Shown piece after piece: positions 1 through 13,300 of a stretch of 64,000 nt of DNA. The first letter of the stretch is position 1. The number at the start of each line of letters is the position of its first letter. Where the stretch lies: contig NC_061776.1 of assembly GCF_022458985.1 (NCBI RefSeq), positions 8,884,591-8,948,590 on the forward strand, given 5' to 3'. A model generated the notes under the pieces. The model was not told the DNA's origin. It ran no database searches and saw only the letters and a list, made by a program, of their open reading frames with translations. The DNA is from Mugil cephalus. Taxonomy: Eukaryota > Chordata > Actinopteri > Mugiliformes > Mugilidae. Position numbers and translations under genes: made by a program.

Positions 1-82
1 ACTTGGAGGATGGAGCCATGCACAGAGTGGCCTGTGGGATATGTGGAGAGAGAGCCTGGAGCTAGCGGCGCCTGGGACCCTG
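1..82 (-). other. zzz3: ZZZ3 3' UTR, start only
   Basis: Sequence directly after the ZZZ3 stop codon. No AATAAA is seen on the minus strand in these 82 bases, so the transcript end lies outside the window. Confidence 0.8.
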
Positions 83-1324
83 TCATCTGTTGGCCGGGAA
101 GTAGTTAGGGTCCAAGTAGTTGTAGCCTGTGCTCTGGGGCAGACAGTAGTCTCTGTCCAGGAAGGTTTCAGACTGGTACACCGGCTCCAGGTGGTGGTTC
201 GGCTTGTGGGTCTCCGTCTTGAACAAGCTGGACGAGGTGAGAACGAGAGGGAAAGTGACGGAAGGATCGTGTTAAACGGAAAGATCTCACTTTTAGCTCT
301 GAATATAACATCAGCACCGACTGATACTTAAACGTGATAAAACATGTTCGATACATTTACCAAGTTTTTGCCAATTAAATTTTTAGTAAGTTCACTACAT
401 ACTATTTACAGTGTTGTGAAAAGGTGTTTCTTATTTCCACACCATGTAGGTCTGGAGTTTGTTTTCCTTTAATAATAACAGCCTTAATGTAAAAACTGCA
501 CTTTGTGTGAAAGAGTGACCCCTAAACCAAACAACCTAATGTTTGTGATAACTTGTAATGAGTCTTTTACTGTGCACTGTGCAGGAATTCTGGTCCACTA
601 ATTTTAATGTAATGTGACAAACAAAGGAGCAGACACTTTCCACACTTTTCCACTCAATAAATAAATAAAAAAAAAGCTCACATGAAAAACGAAAAACGTC
701 TTATCAATTCAGTGAGAGGGTGCGTCCAAACGGTTATTATCAGGGGTGGGAAAATATATCCATATGACGATACATCGTGATAATTTGTAGTCCGATACAA
801 TATTGATGTTGAATGTCTTAATATCGATTTTAAAAGAAAAAGAAAAAGTCATGTTTTGGGCCGATTGTGAACGACTTGAGCAATAAATTGTAAAAGGATA
901 ATTTGGATTAATGTTGTTTTTTTGATTAAATGTATCACTGTCATCTAAAGTACATATATAAACTGTATTTTAAGCTGCATTTAAAACTTCTATGTAGAAT
1001 ATTGCAATATATCATGATATCATAATATCGCAATAATGTATCGTATCGTGGCTCAAGTATCGCGATACATATCGTATCATAAAGTCCTTGCCAATACCCA
1101 CCCCTAGTGTATATTATATATTATTATTGATATAATATTTGTTTTTATTACATTTTACATGGCTAATAACCACTCTGTACGGGCTCAATGAACTCTACTA
1201 CTGGCGGAGGTGGATGATCTCACCAGTCGGAGCAGTTGGAGCAGAAATCGACCGAGTTGTCCTGAGGACAGTCCTGACAGTGCCACCGGACCCCCTGGAT
1301 CGGCTCCATGCCGCAAACGTCACA
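83..1324 (-). CDS. zzz3: ZZZ3 exons 10-11: ZZ zinc finger and C-terminus
   Basis: Exon 10 (1224-1324) and exon 11 (83-227) encode the ZZ finger. Zinc-ligand cysteines are visible as CDVCG, CQDC and CSNCSDC, and the His pair lies in [10 protein letters not shown]. The TG of the last Cys codon is completed by C at the start of exon 11. The tail [16 protein letters not shown] and the terminal PNYFPANR match human ZZZ3. A human LHE next to the finger reads LFK here. The stop TGA is at 85-83; the 3' UTR continues below 83 and leaves the window. Confidence 0.95.
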
Positions 1325-4300
1325 CTGCACAAAAACAAACACACAAACACAGACGGTCAGCTGAAATTTTACCTGCTGTTTCTCCAACCACAAAAACATG
1401 TGTATATTGATCCTTGGATTCTTTTGATAGAGCAGGTAAACTGTCCAACCTCTGGGAATTTAGTGGTGTTAGAGGATATCGACTAATCTAAACCTAAAAG
1501 AAGAACTAATATTAAACAACGGTGTTTTTCTGTTAGAGGTGTGAAACCTGTGAAATAGTTCAACTCAACTCATCGAAAAACATATTAAAACCCAAACTGT
1601 TACAAAAATATATAAATCAGCTATTTAAAATAATGATTGTGGAAGGTGAAAGCTGAATGTTTGTGGTTTCATGATTTGATGCAGATTGTGTCTTTTAACC
1701 TCCTGAGACCCAGCGTCCTCATATGAGGACATTAGATTTTATGTTTGTTGCAGCTTATTCTGCTTCATTTAGACCTACTGTCCTCATAAGGAGACACTTC
1801 TGTCTGCAAAGTACTGGCAGCGAAGGATCAGTACACTTTATTTATTCTTATTAACTTTTCTAGTTTGATTTGACACGAAAATTTAACAAATTCACAAGTA
1901 CACGTTTGAGGACGTTGGGATTTCATCGTTTCCATAAACTCCTACTCCTAATCCCAGATACCTAAAGATCTTAATCTTATCTGATGGAAATTAAGATGCG
2001 TTCCAAACAGGAGGTTATGTCCAGACCCGTTTATTAGAGAGAGTCTGGCCGATCGTCTGAGCTATCTCTCCACACTGATTGGTTCTGAGCTGGTCACGTG
2101 TTTCATGGGCGCCATGTTGGATACATTTAACCAACGTTCACCAAAAGAGAAGTGGCAATAACAGAGAATAAAACTGGATTAAAAGTTAAAATATGCCACA
2201 GTGCTCAGCCTACAGCTCCAGCACAGGATCAGGAAAACACGGAGGAAACTCCACCGTTAATGGAGCAGAAGATTAAAAGGAAGAACTGGATGTCAACTGA
2301 TTTCTCCATGTTATATGAGGTAAATGTCAATGTCTCTCTTTGACGTTTGTTAAGATTTTATGCAGGAAAAATTAAGTCATACCATCATTAATGTGAACCT
2401 TGATCTAGGAAACACCGCTTTACAAATGAATGAAGTGTGAAGTTAACCAAGCCTTATGTTAGCGAGTTATCTAGACTCAAGGCTTAGAAAAATAGCAGCT
2501 ACCATCATATCTACTGTGAAATCCATGTGTGCATATGATTTATGTCCATGTAGACAGACAAATTTAATTGACACCTAAATTTGCCTCGGTTACTATTAAG
2601 TTATTGTTACTAGCGTGCTAGCAGTATAAATACAATACAGTAAGCAGTTATTCATATTTCGAGTATTTCAAACTTGGATACACAAGACTGAGGAGAAGGT
2701 AAACACAGCTCATTTAGGATATTTAAAGTAAGTAGACGCTGGGATATTTAAGTGAGGACCTTTTACATATTAACAGACGTTGACTATAACATTTATGGGC
2801 CCATTAATGGTGAAAATAAGACATTTATTTCTTCCCTCTGATGCAGCAAACATGGAGCCCATGATTTGAGTTGGCCAGACTCCCTCTCATATATGGCTCT
2901 GGTTATGAGTTGTTTTGCTAAGGATGATTCGTTGCTAACAAGGATAATAAGCATGAGCTTCAGCCCTCATTGTATTTTGTGTATGTTGAAAGTAAACTTC
3001 ATTAATTGGGGGGAATAATGCTGATGGGATAAACTGACTCTTCATTGTGACGTGTTAAGTCTTCACCTTGTAGCCTAGATGCCGCACCCCGGCCTTGTCC
3101 TCCTGGATCTCCTGGAGCTTCTGTTTCTTCAGTCGCTTCAGCTCCAAAAGCTCCTTGTACTCCGGCAAACTCCTCAGCTCCACAGGTACGCTCTCCTCAT
3201 CCTGTCCTCAGGAAGTCAGACAAACACACGGGGGAAGAGGGAGGTGAGTGGTCATCAACAAAACAGCCCCAGCGTGACTCCGAGGAGCCGCTGTGACATT
3301 CTCAAGATGAGTTATACCCCGGAGACGAGTTTACAGACGGTATTGATCGGCCTAATTTTTCATCGTATCCATTATCCAGCTTTCGTTCTGTTTGGAAGGT
3401 AGTGTCGTCTTTCACGTGTGCGTCCTTCGTATAAGACAACGAACGTCTGCAACCTCCACTTTCTTACAGAGAGAACACAACTATCCGTCACACTTCCAGG
3501 TCTCGACAGGAAATAGCTTTGCGGGGGTTAGCTACCGACGGAAGCGCCCTCAGCGGATTCTTCGCTTCCTTCTGGTCCAGAGCAAAGGACAGGCTGGCGA
3601 AGTGAGAAATGACTGCGTCCACGCTGGTAACACCTCTGCGCCTCGACTTCATACCGGCGGTGTCAGAGGTTTTGTTAACGCGCTGATGGATACGACAGCC
3701 TGTGTTGTCAGCAGGGCACGGCGAGCCGGTTTTGCTTAAAGGTTACAGCCATCAAAGGGAGGGAAAGAAATGTCAGAGCTCGGATAATGGCGAGCGCCAG
3801 GAGAGGCTGCGAGGCTGGCCGGGTTTAGTCATTTTCGACCGCGCAAGGTGGTGAATGATCGGAGGAGGCCAACGCTTCATTTCATCCAAAAGGTGTTAAA
3901 GCGGAGCTAAGAGGGACGGGGGTCTGGATGAAATCGCACATAAGTGACAAGGTGGGGGGATATAGATGTGGTAATTTTGGCCCCGGTCTGAAAATGGGAT
4001 TTTGATGAGCTGTGAAAAGCATTAAAACATACAAGTTTTTATCGTACAGGAGGAGATGTGAGGTTAATTAAAGCAGCCAAGTAGCAGCACAGAGTGTCCT
4101 CTGATCAATTACAAGATAAACACCCCCCCCCCCCCCCCCCCCCCCCCCCGGACACAACAAATCAAAGAGTCGTGAAGGCGCATGAAGATCTTTGCTTAAA
4201 AGTTACCGACCGAATCGTCGGCGGAGGGGTCCTGCACGCTGTTGTAATACGCCGAGCGCTCGTCGTCGTCGTCCATGTAGACCGGAGGCTCGTAGGAGGT

Positions 4301-7300
4301 CAGGAAGGTGGACGGCCGGTACAGGTGCTTGTTGAGGTGGTGCTGCCTCTTGCTGGACGCCTGGGGAAGCACACGGGGACGGTGAGAAGAGCAGACACTC
4401 GTCAAATATCGTTCATTTTAATGAATCTTAAATAGTTATGACGGAAAAATAAAGAAAGAAGATATTTTGAAATGCTAAAACTTGATTTGATAACAACAAC
4501 AGAAGGTCTAATCTAGGTCTAGAGTCTAATAACACAATTGCCAAAGTCATTTTTGACTTACTGTTACAATATTAATAAAATGTGCTGCTAAATAAATTGT
4601 GTTTTTTCTCATTTTCTGAAAATCTTCAAACATGACCTAGTCAATTATGCTATTAGGCTAATGTTAGAAGACTGCAATTTTCAATAAAAATAACGTCTAT
4701 CCCTAACTTGTCTTTGTTTTTGGACAAGACACGCCCTTATTTTTCTAAAGAAGTTTCATTTTTTTTTAAAGGCTAGTTTATTTCTTTGCGAGTTTAATTG
4801 AATGAATTTGAATAGTGAACCTGTTGAAAGTAATTGCAATTATTAGCTCCTGCTATATGCAGGCCACTTGTGTTGTAAAATGTTTTACTCACTCGCTCAA
4901 AAATAAATGGAAAAAAAAGATGCAAACATTAACCTATTCTACTTTACGCTAAAACAAATGGAAAAAAAATCTGGCATCATCTTTACTTACAGGTAATTAT
5001 GTTGTCATCATACTGGAATGACATTAGATCAAACTGGGCTGAATGTATGAACTAAAATAACTATATGATACCACCAGATGTTTTTATGTCATAGTGACTA
5101 TACTGATAACATGCACCGATCAGCCATAACATTATGACTATTATCTCCCTGTGCAATATCCAGCAATCAATGTTTGCAATTCAATACTTTTTGTATATGT
5201 GCCAATACTTGTATATTGTTTACTTTATTCTATTTCTTTTTTATCTTATTATTTATCTTTTACACAGTCCACTCTTTATTCTTGTTTACTATTCTGGCCC
5301 TATGTGTGCCGTTGCAAACTGCAACTTCCCCACTGTCGGACAAATACGGGTTTTCTATTCTGTTCTGTTCTCCAGTCAATGGTCATGTTGGCGATGTTGT
5401 GGCTGATTGGTGTATGTTGGCTGGTAATTAACAACAAATGCTGCACGGAAATGCTAAAGACACGTCTGAATCAAGTTGATATTCACCTTAACGGAGATAA
5501 AAAGGTAATTTTCTAAAAAAAACAGCTGATGTGTTTTCTTTAATATCAAACTCATCTTTATACGATTACAACACCATGTCAGTGACAGGGACAGAGTAAA
5601 CGGGTACGGTTTAGAGTTTTGCTGACTTACCTTCTTAGTGTACATGCACAGGTTCGGTGTCCTCCCGGGCACAGGGATACCAGCTTTTGTCAGTTTGATG
5701 AAGTACTTCTGAACCCGACTGGCAACCTGGAGTGTTTTAACAAGAGAACGTCCGAGTTAATCGTTTCCGACCCGGGAACAGCTGCTCGACGTAATTGAGG
5801 TCACGCACGTGTGTCGCCCGGGTCCTTGCAGGGGGTGCGGTTATTGCACAAGCCTTTTAACACCGACCAGTGTTCCCGCTCGCAATTTAACAGATTGTTT
5901 GTCTCCACAGTGAACTCAAGAGTCACCACAGTAAACACGAGCAGCAGAAGAAAGAGGAAAATGTTGCTCGGCCACAAGAAAATCTGTTTGCATTTATTAT
6001 CTTTATTATCACACAAAGAGGAACTAATGCACGAGGCTTTGACAAGAACACGTCTGCCTTATTTTCATCCTTCTCACCTGTTTTGCTGTTCTGTTGCCGA
6101 GCTCATCAGCAATCTTCTGCCACCTCCTGGACTCCACTTCCTCAGGAGGAAACTTTACAAGAAGCTGCTCCAGTTTTTTCTATGAAAAACACACAAAACA
6201 TCAACTTATTTTACAGACAAACTTATGTCATAATTAGTAACATGACCGTGTAAAGCATCCGACTGGACACAAACACTCTGGCCATGACACATGTAGACGA
6301 CACACAGCAAAATACGTTTAGATACTGGAAGAAAACGCAGCTTCTCTGATGTAGCGTTTGTGTTACAGTAAATTTTAAGTTTTAGATGGTTTTATAACAA
6401 AAGCAACGCAATCATTACCTTGACCAATTATGACAAAGAGCAAATAGGCAGCACTGAAAACGCATCTGTTAGTTTTATTATTTGTTGAACTCTGGGGCTC
6501 TTTATGCTCTATTCATTAAACTGCTATTGTTTCCCTGAATATGGGTCCTGATTTGATTCAATTCAGTATAATTTAATTTCAGAGATATTTCTGTTTTGAA
6601 ACAATTTTTGTGGAAGAATCTTGGTACGTCCGCAATATTTTGTGCAGTTCTTCTCTGCCATCCTTTTATATATATATATATATAAAAATTCAGTCAGTTT
6701 TCAGGTCTGATGATATCTTGAGTGTATATAAAAAAATAAATAAAAATTTGAATCTGATCTTCCTAAACAAGATCAATTTCAATTGGTCCATCATAAACTC
6801 AAGACAAATGCACCTTTAAGCGATATTTTTTGTGCTTTTTATAATCAACATGGTAATAGAACCACATGTTTGCATCGTGCAGATTAATGTCATTGTTACT
6901 GCAACAATCTAAAGCAATGACAAAAGCTATACAGAATATTCTCCAGCTGTAAACTGACTCATCCTCCACAATCTGATTCCTGTTTAACTACAGTTAGAGG
7001 TTTGTTGCTGGTGGAGTTGCACAAGCTTCTACATCACAAACTATCCAGCAAAACATTTAAGGCCCGTTTGTCTTAACTTTAAATGTGTTGATTTGTATTT
7101 GTTTTTTGCAATGACTTTCCTTGCAGGATATCAATCCATGCATCCATCCATCCACCTATGCATTCATCTATACTTCTATGCATCCATCCATCTATGCATC
7201 CATCTATGCATAAGAACAGCTACATTGTGAATGTGTGAACTACAGTCGACTCTCTCCTCTAGATTAATTTCGTAAACTACGGAGCAACATCGTTCACACC

Positions 7301-10300
7301 ACCAACCTGTTCCTCCACAGTCCACAGCTGGTTAAATGTGTCAGGCTTGTTTGGGTGACAAATCCTCCCCCTGATCATCTGTCGAGAGCACACAGGCGTC
7401 AGGCGCGTTAGAAAGATTGACACAACACAACACAAAAAAAAAATAAAAACAATGGGCACTTTACATACGAAGCTGCTCGGCACACTGAATCCGTCGGATT
7501 GACAGAGAAAGAGCGGCTGTCAGACGCGAGCGGAGACGTGCGGTTGGGAGGACGCAGGGAAACAGACTTGACAAACAGAATCTTTTTAGGATTCATCGAG
7601 GGTTGTCTGGGAAAATGCAAATGCGCTCGCGCGGAATAAACCGAGAGAATCAAGGAGCTGTTTGCTCGGCGCCGACTACTTTGCGCTGTGTAATCTCAAC
7701 AAGCAATTGACTCTGAAACCTCGCTGGCTGTAGTAAAAGACACGCACACAACAACAAGACATAATCAGAGGGGAGGGCTCCCCGTGTTTCCATAGATACC
7801 ATCTTTAGCGCTCGGCTTGTGCTGCGTGCTTAACTGAACCGAGGACTAAAGAATGAGGAAGATGAAGTTGAAAGAGGTGTAAAAACAGTAACGACCTGAT
7901 GATTTATGGGGCCGACCTGCAGGAGATCAGTGACTCACCCGCTACAGTTAGACGTCACTGCGTCCGCACTAATGATATAGTGGGAGAAAATCGAAGCAGC
8001 TTGTGTGAGCGTATGCACAGACATACCTGCGCTTGCCGGCCGTTCTCTGGAGCGTCACTCATCGGTAGAGACGAGTACATGGCGGAGGATTCGCCTTCCT
8101 TCTTGGGCTCGACGGGGCTTTTTGGTCGAAGAGGCAGCCCTGAAGTGGAATGACAGAGGAGCCTCTCTGGTGTTTCTTTTGATCACAAGAAAAACGCCAC
8201 GTAAATACATGTAACCCCTTAAAAATGACACAAATACAGGAAAAGACTCAGCTCTAAAGTCGCCCGTGCCTTTGTCGAAGATGAGCTTCAGCCGCCTTGT
8301 TTTGCGTTTCTTGTCACAGAACTCCCTCTCGAAGTCGCCGAGGCCTGAGGTGTACTGCTCCCAGGCGATGTCAGGGAGCTGGACGACGCGCTGAGGACAC
8401 GGCAGGCCCAGGTTCACCTGAGGGGCACACAAATCAAGGGTTTAAGGAAATTTACTTTTTTTGCAGCTTCCGTAAGGTTTCCCTGCAGTAATTAATGTCC
8501 TTCTTAAAGCTGGGATCGCTGAGGACGGGTCATCTCCACTGATTCCTGTTTCCACTTTGAAGACGAATGACGGTCAAACATGCACCATGTGCCATTATCA
8601 ATTCCTCCTGTGAATCTTTGGTTTAGAAAAAGTTTGCGGTTCTTACGGAAACAACAGAAATTCTGTCGAGCTTCCAAACAAGAGATAAGAGCTTGTGTAA
8701 GAAAACAAATAGGAAGCTGGTCACTGGATTCTCTCTGGCACCGCTTTGCTGAGCCTCAGCGATAGCTGCACAAACACATGGCAGTCTGAGTATTTAATGC
8801 CGTGTGTTGTCAACAAATGCATCACCATGTTGGTGGTGTTGCCGCCCTTGCTTGAAAATCATGATGCTGCTGCAGAGGCTGCACGCCGTGTTACTGCGGT
8901 TCCTTCTGGTGAAAGTTTAGGTCTCTCCACCGTCGCGTTATCGTTACGTGATGAGAGTGACGTTCTTTTAAAGGACTGGTTCCCATCCTGCCCTCATGCC
9001 AAACCCTATCAGTGTTACTCTAACTACTCACTGATGCCCTGGTGACTTAATCAATTAAGAGTCAGTAAGATCTCAGATGTGTAAAAATGCACGACAATAT
9101 CAGAGGCAGTAATCTGAATCCTTAACTTTACAAGCTAACCAAATGTAAATACAGCGATTTGCAAAACATTGAATACCTATTTTTCACACGGTCAGCTTAG
9201 GACTCCGGCACTAACAGGTCTGACATGTGTGCATTTCCTTACCTGTTTCTGCAGCTGGTCGACGAAGCTGATGGGGTCGGCCAGCGCCTCCCTCTGGTGA
9301 CGTGTGAGCGTCTCCAGGTCCAGGATGGCTTGCGTGCGCTGGGCCTCTAGGACCGCGATGGTCTGCAGCAGCCTCTGATAACTGACGTAAAGTGGGGAAG
9401 CGAGTTTAGAACGAGAGCAAAAAAGGAAAAGGACCGGGGCTACATTATTTAACCTGACATCAAACTTTTACACCGGAGGTCATGCATAATTCAGCCGCGG
9501 GACCGAGAGTCGAAATAAACCGCACAAAAAAAAACCTGAAACATATTTCAGCTAACGTCTTACACGTGTTTGGAAATGATTCCAAATCTTTTGAAGTCGG
9601 CAGCTGATAACATCTCTCTAGTTCTAATGAAAGCCCTCTGGGTCTGGTCTGATCTGTAACCGTGCACGTCTCTCAGATTTCCCAGCAAATATCAAAAGCC
9701 CCGCACGGCGAAACGCTCTGTGTTTTCCAGCGCTTCGGGGACCCCCGCCGTGGAATAAAGTCCGACCTTTCCGCTCGCACCCTCCGGGGCAACAGCAGAA
9801 CAGCGAGCTGATCTGTCAATGGCTCAGAGTGGGACTGACTCAGAGGCCTTCACGGCAGACGGGAACTGACAGGAATGTGACAGCGTCCTGCGTCGCTAGG
9901 ACCTAATGCAGGGGCTCAGCGAAGCAGAGAGGATCAATCTCTCCTAACGTAACATGAATGAAAATCGATGCACAGGACGCGATTTATTCAACAGCTGCCA
10001 GCGGTTTAAAAGTCCTACAAGTGTAGTGCGTACGTGGTGAGTCAGCTGCGTTTAACGCTGCGCTCGGCTTCGTACGGCACATGCACAGCGGCACCAAAAA
10101 CACCACCGCAAACTTCCTGTGCCACTTCCTAGCGACTCTGATTCAATGCAAACGCGCTAACTTCCACGGATGATCGGTGCATTTCATCGGTTTTTGGAGA
10201 AGAGGACGCCGGAGTCCCTCCGAGCATCCAGGGACAGAGTCCGGTGCTCCATTGCCACCTACTGGGGGCCAGGTCCACCGACAAACGAGGACCGGTGCCA

Positions 10301-13300
10301 AACGAAAAAAAAAGCCGGGCTTCGAATTAAGACCTGCTTCACGCGACCAAAAATCCAAGACGTTCCGTACACACGTCTTGAGACAAGTCTGTCAGTTCTC
10401 CACACTCAGCAGCTACAAAAAAAACGCTTGGTCATGCTTCCCTAAATATAACTCCTGGCCAGCATTGATCGGCGCCCTCAAAAAATCCTCCTTACTCAGC
10501 ACAGCCAACCCTTGACATGTCACAGGGACCTGATTGAATTACCTCGCGATGAGAGAGCGGTGAAATCTTATTCTAAAGCCACTATTCAATTTTGAAACCA
10601 ATACTGGTGTCTGCGATGGAGGGACTCCAGCTCGCGGTGCCTTAAAGCCCCTCCCGCCGTCTGACCCCCCCTCCCCTGCCCCCGGGGAAGACGCGCTGGA
10701 AGTCTGCTGACCTGCCACGGTGCAGTTAGCAGAGCCTGACCGAGCGCGGCCGGAGACCTGTCCGCTGACATAAACGTCCACTCGCGGATAACGAGAGAAA
10801 ACTACTAAAACCGAGGTCAGCGCTGAGAAACCCTATTCCTCCTGAAACACAACTCATCTCACGGAGGGGAGAGATAACAGAAGCAATCAGCGGAGTCATT
10901 TTAACATCCAATCTCCTCGGGCTTTGGAGGACTGACAACTGGCAGTTAATTCGCGCCGCCGCCGCACCAGACTGAAGGTGGAAATTAAACGCTGAGACAC
11001 GTAGAAACCTAAACAATAAGACGCGGGGCTATTTTTAGACGCTCGCCAATACGCCCTCAATTACTGAGAAAAGGCTCCAGAAATAACCGACGGCTTAATT
11101 AAACATTCTGTCCATGTGCTAATGGTGCAAATAATCAGATAAGCTCCTGTGGTAATACAGTTGTTTTGTTTTTTTTTTGTGTTTAAATCAAGAACGCGCC
11201 AGGGAAGTTGTTTTTCCTCGGCACAGGCACAAAACTATCAGGGTCGGGGGATAATTCACAAGAAAAATATTAAATTGTAATGTGTAATCTTTGCCCGTTT
11301 CTAAAGAAATGGATGCTGCACCTCTTTCGAGTGTCCACAAACTATTCGAATGAATCCTAAGATTAGAAGCCACGAAGTCACAACGCTGCACACGTTCTGA
11401 CAGTGTGATTTCCATAAATATAAAATCCGAGCGTAAACCAGTTAATACTCGAGGGTTAAACGGTGCATTTTCAAAAACAGCAGCACATTCTTGCGACACC
11501 TCCAGTGCACGTCAGGCTCATTCAAAACCACGGACCAGAAATAATTTGACGGTCGCCAATGTGGCGATCAACATGTGTGACATGTTGATCAAACATCTAC
11601 AGACAGCTTAAGAGCGATGAATCCCCGCGGGGGGGGTTCCCACATACTCTTTGTTGTGTTTAAGAGCCAGGTGGTCGGACTCAAAGTAATACACGTCGGG
11701 CTCCTCCTCCTCCTCCTCCTCCTCTTCTTCTCCTCCTCCTCCTCCTCTTCCTCCTCCTCCTCTGCAGCCTGGCTCCGCGTCAGCTCCTTGCTGCTCTCGG
11801 CCTCTTTGTCCCCCACAGAAGCACCGTCCTCGCCACCTGCCCTGTCTCCGGGACCCACGGACGCCGGCCCCTCGCTGCACAGGCCAACAGAGTCCGAGGG
11901 AGCGGGCTCCTCCACCATGGGGCAGGCCGCCTCCTCCCCCTCCTCCCCCTCCTCCTCCCCCTCCTCCAGCCCAACCACCGCCTCCCCCTCGTCCCTCAAG
12001 GGACCATTGTCTCTGGGAGGAGAGCTGGGCTTGGAGGAGGCCTTCCCACCGGACGCAGACCTCCTCGGCGAAGTCCGCAGGGTGTATCTGTGTTCGTAGA
12101 GCTCCGTGAAAGAGGGGGACGTGCTGGATGCCGAGGGGTTGCAACCTGTCTCTGTGGGGGGGGGAGGGGAGGTGGTTAAGGGGGGTGTAGTTTCTCCTGA
12201 GTTGCTGTTGTTGATTGGACTACTGTTCAAGTTAGTGGCAGAAGAGGAGGCGGACGCGGCAGCTTCCTGCGCTGGTGTTAGCGGCCGACCGTTGGCGTCG
12301 CCCTGGCTCTCCGTCACCTGCTCCTCGTGCGCCAGACACAATGTGTCCCCCCCCACCACGTCCACGTCCACCTCCACCTCCTCCACCTCCTGCTGCTGCT
12401 GCTTGGCCACGATCAACTCGGGGACAGGTTCCTCTGGAGCGCACCCTAACGTCGGCGCAGAGGAGGCTGGCGATTCCCCTGAGCCAGAGACCTCCATCTG
12501 CCCGGGGACAGAGTTTGTACAAGGCACGGTGGGGTCAGGGGATGAGGGGGCCCCCGTCTGACTGCCGTTCAGCAGCGATGGGAAGTTGGTGGGATTTGCA
12601 CTAGGCTCTTCAGTGAGTACGCTAGATTCCTCCGCTTTGTTTTCTCTGAGTCCGTTGGAGGCCTTGTGAGCGTTCGGAGGCTTGGCTGCCCCGTCACACT
12701 CCACGCGACCCGCCGCCGCCTCCTCCGACTCCGACGCCGACGCCGACGCCCCCCCTGTCAGCTCACCTTCCTGCTTCCTGAGGACAGGCGAGACAGGAGC
12801 TGTGCTAGCAGCATTTTGGCCGGGTAATTCTTCACAACTCTTGTCCTTGCTAGGCTCCGGGACAGAGGCTGGACTTTCAGGTTTCGGAGGCTCGGGGTCC
12901 TCCTCCTGTCCCTGAGACTCTCCAGAGCGGGACCCCCGCTTGGCCCTTTTGATTTGAGGAGAGGCATCCCGCGCCCCCTTCCCTCTATCACAGTTCTCGG
13001 ACTTCTCGGGGCTAATGTCTTTTTCCACGCAGGACGCGCCCCGCTTCCTGGTCCACTGGTTGGCCTCGGCCGGAGAAGCGCCGGAGTCGGCTACCTTTCC
13101 CTGCAACGCGGCCGGCTGCTGGCCGTCCTGCGGGCGCGCGTCCCGCTTCTCATCCTGCCTCGACTCCTGCTTGGTTTCCTGTTTGGCGTCCGGCTTCGAC
13201 TCCTGCTTAACGTCTTGTTTGGCGTCCTGCCTCGACTCCTGCTTGGCGTCCTGCTTCGACTCCTGCTTCTTCTTGGGCGAGCGGGCCCGCGGCAAAGGAG

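Noticed and set aside
5134..5516. Overlapping hydrophobic open frames suggesting a membrane peptide
   Set aside because: They are T-rich repeat-tail sequence read in three frames, with no conserved start and no exon signals.
7133..7212. CRISPR-like array in the CATC repeats
   Set aside because: No spacers of constant length; a plain tetranucleotide microsatellite in an animal intron.
8270..8417. Reading through the ZZZ3 exon 3 end to a GT donor at GTATTT about 34 bases on
   Set aside because: It would end in phase 0, while exon 4 needs phase 1, and it adds non-conserved residues ([10 protein letters not shown]).
11617..12099. Open frame of 160 codons on the plus strand, and several others, opposite ZZZ3 exon 1
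   Set aside because: Antisense shadows of a GC-rich coding exon with low-complexity Ser/Pro composition; no start context, homology or splice support.
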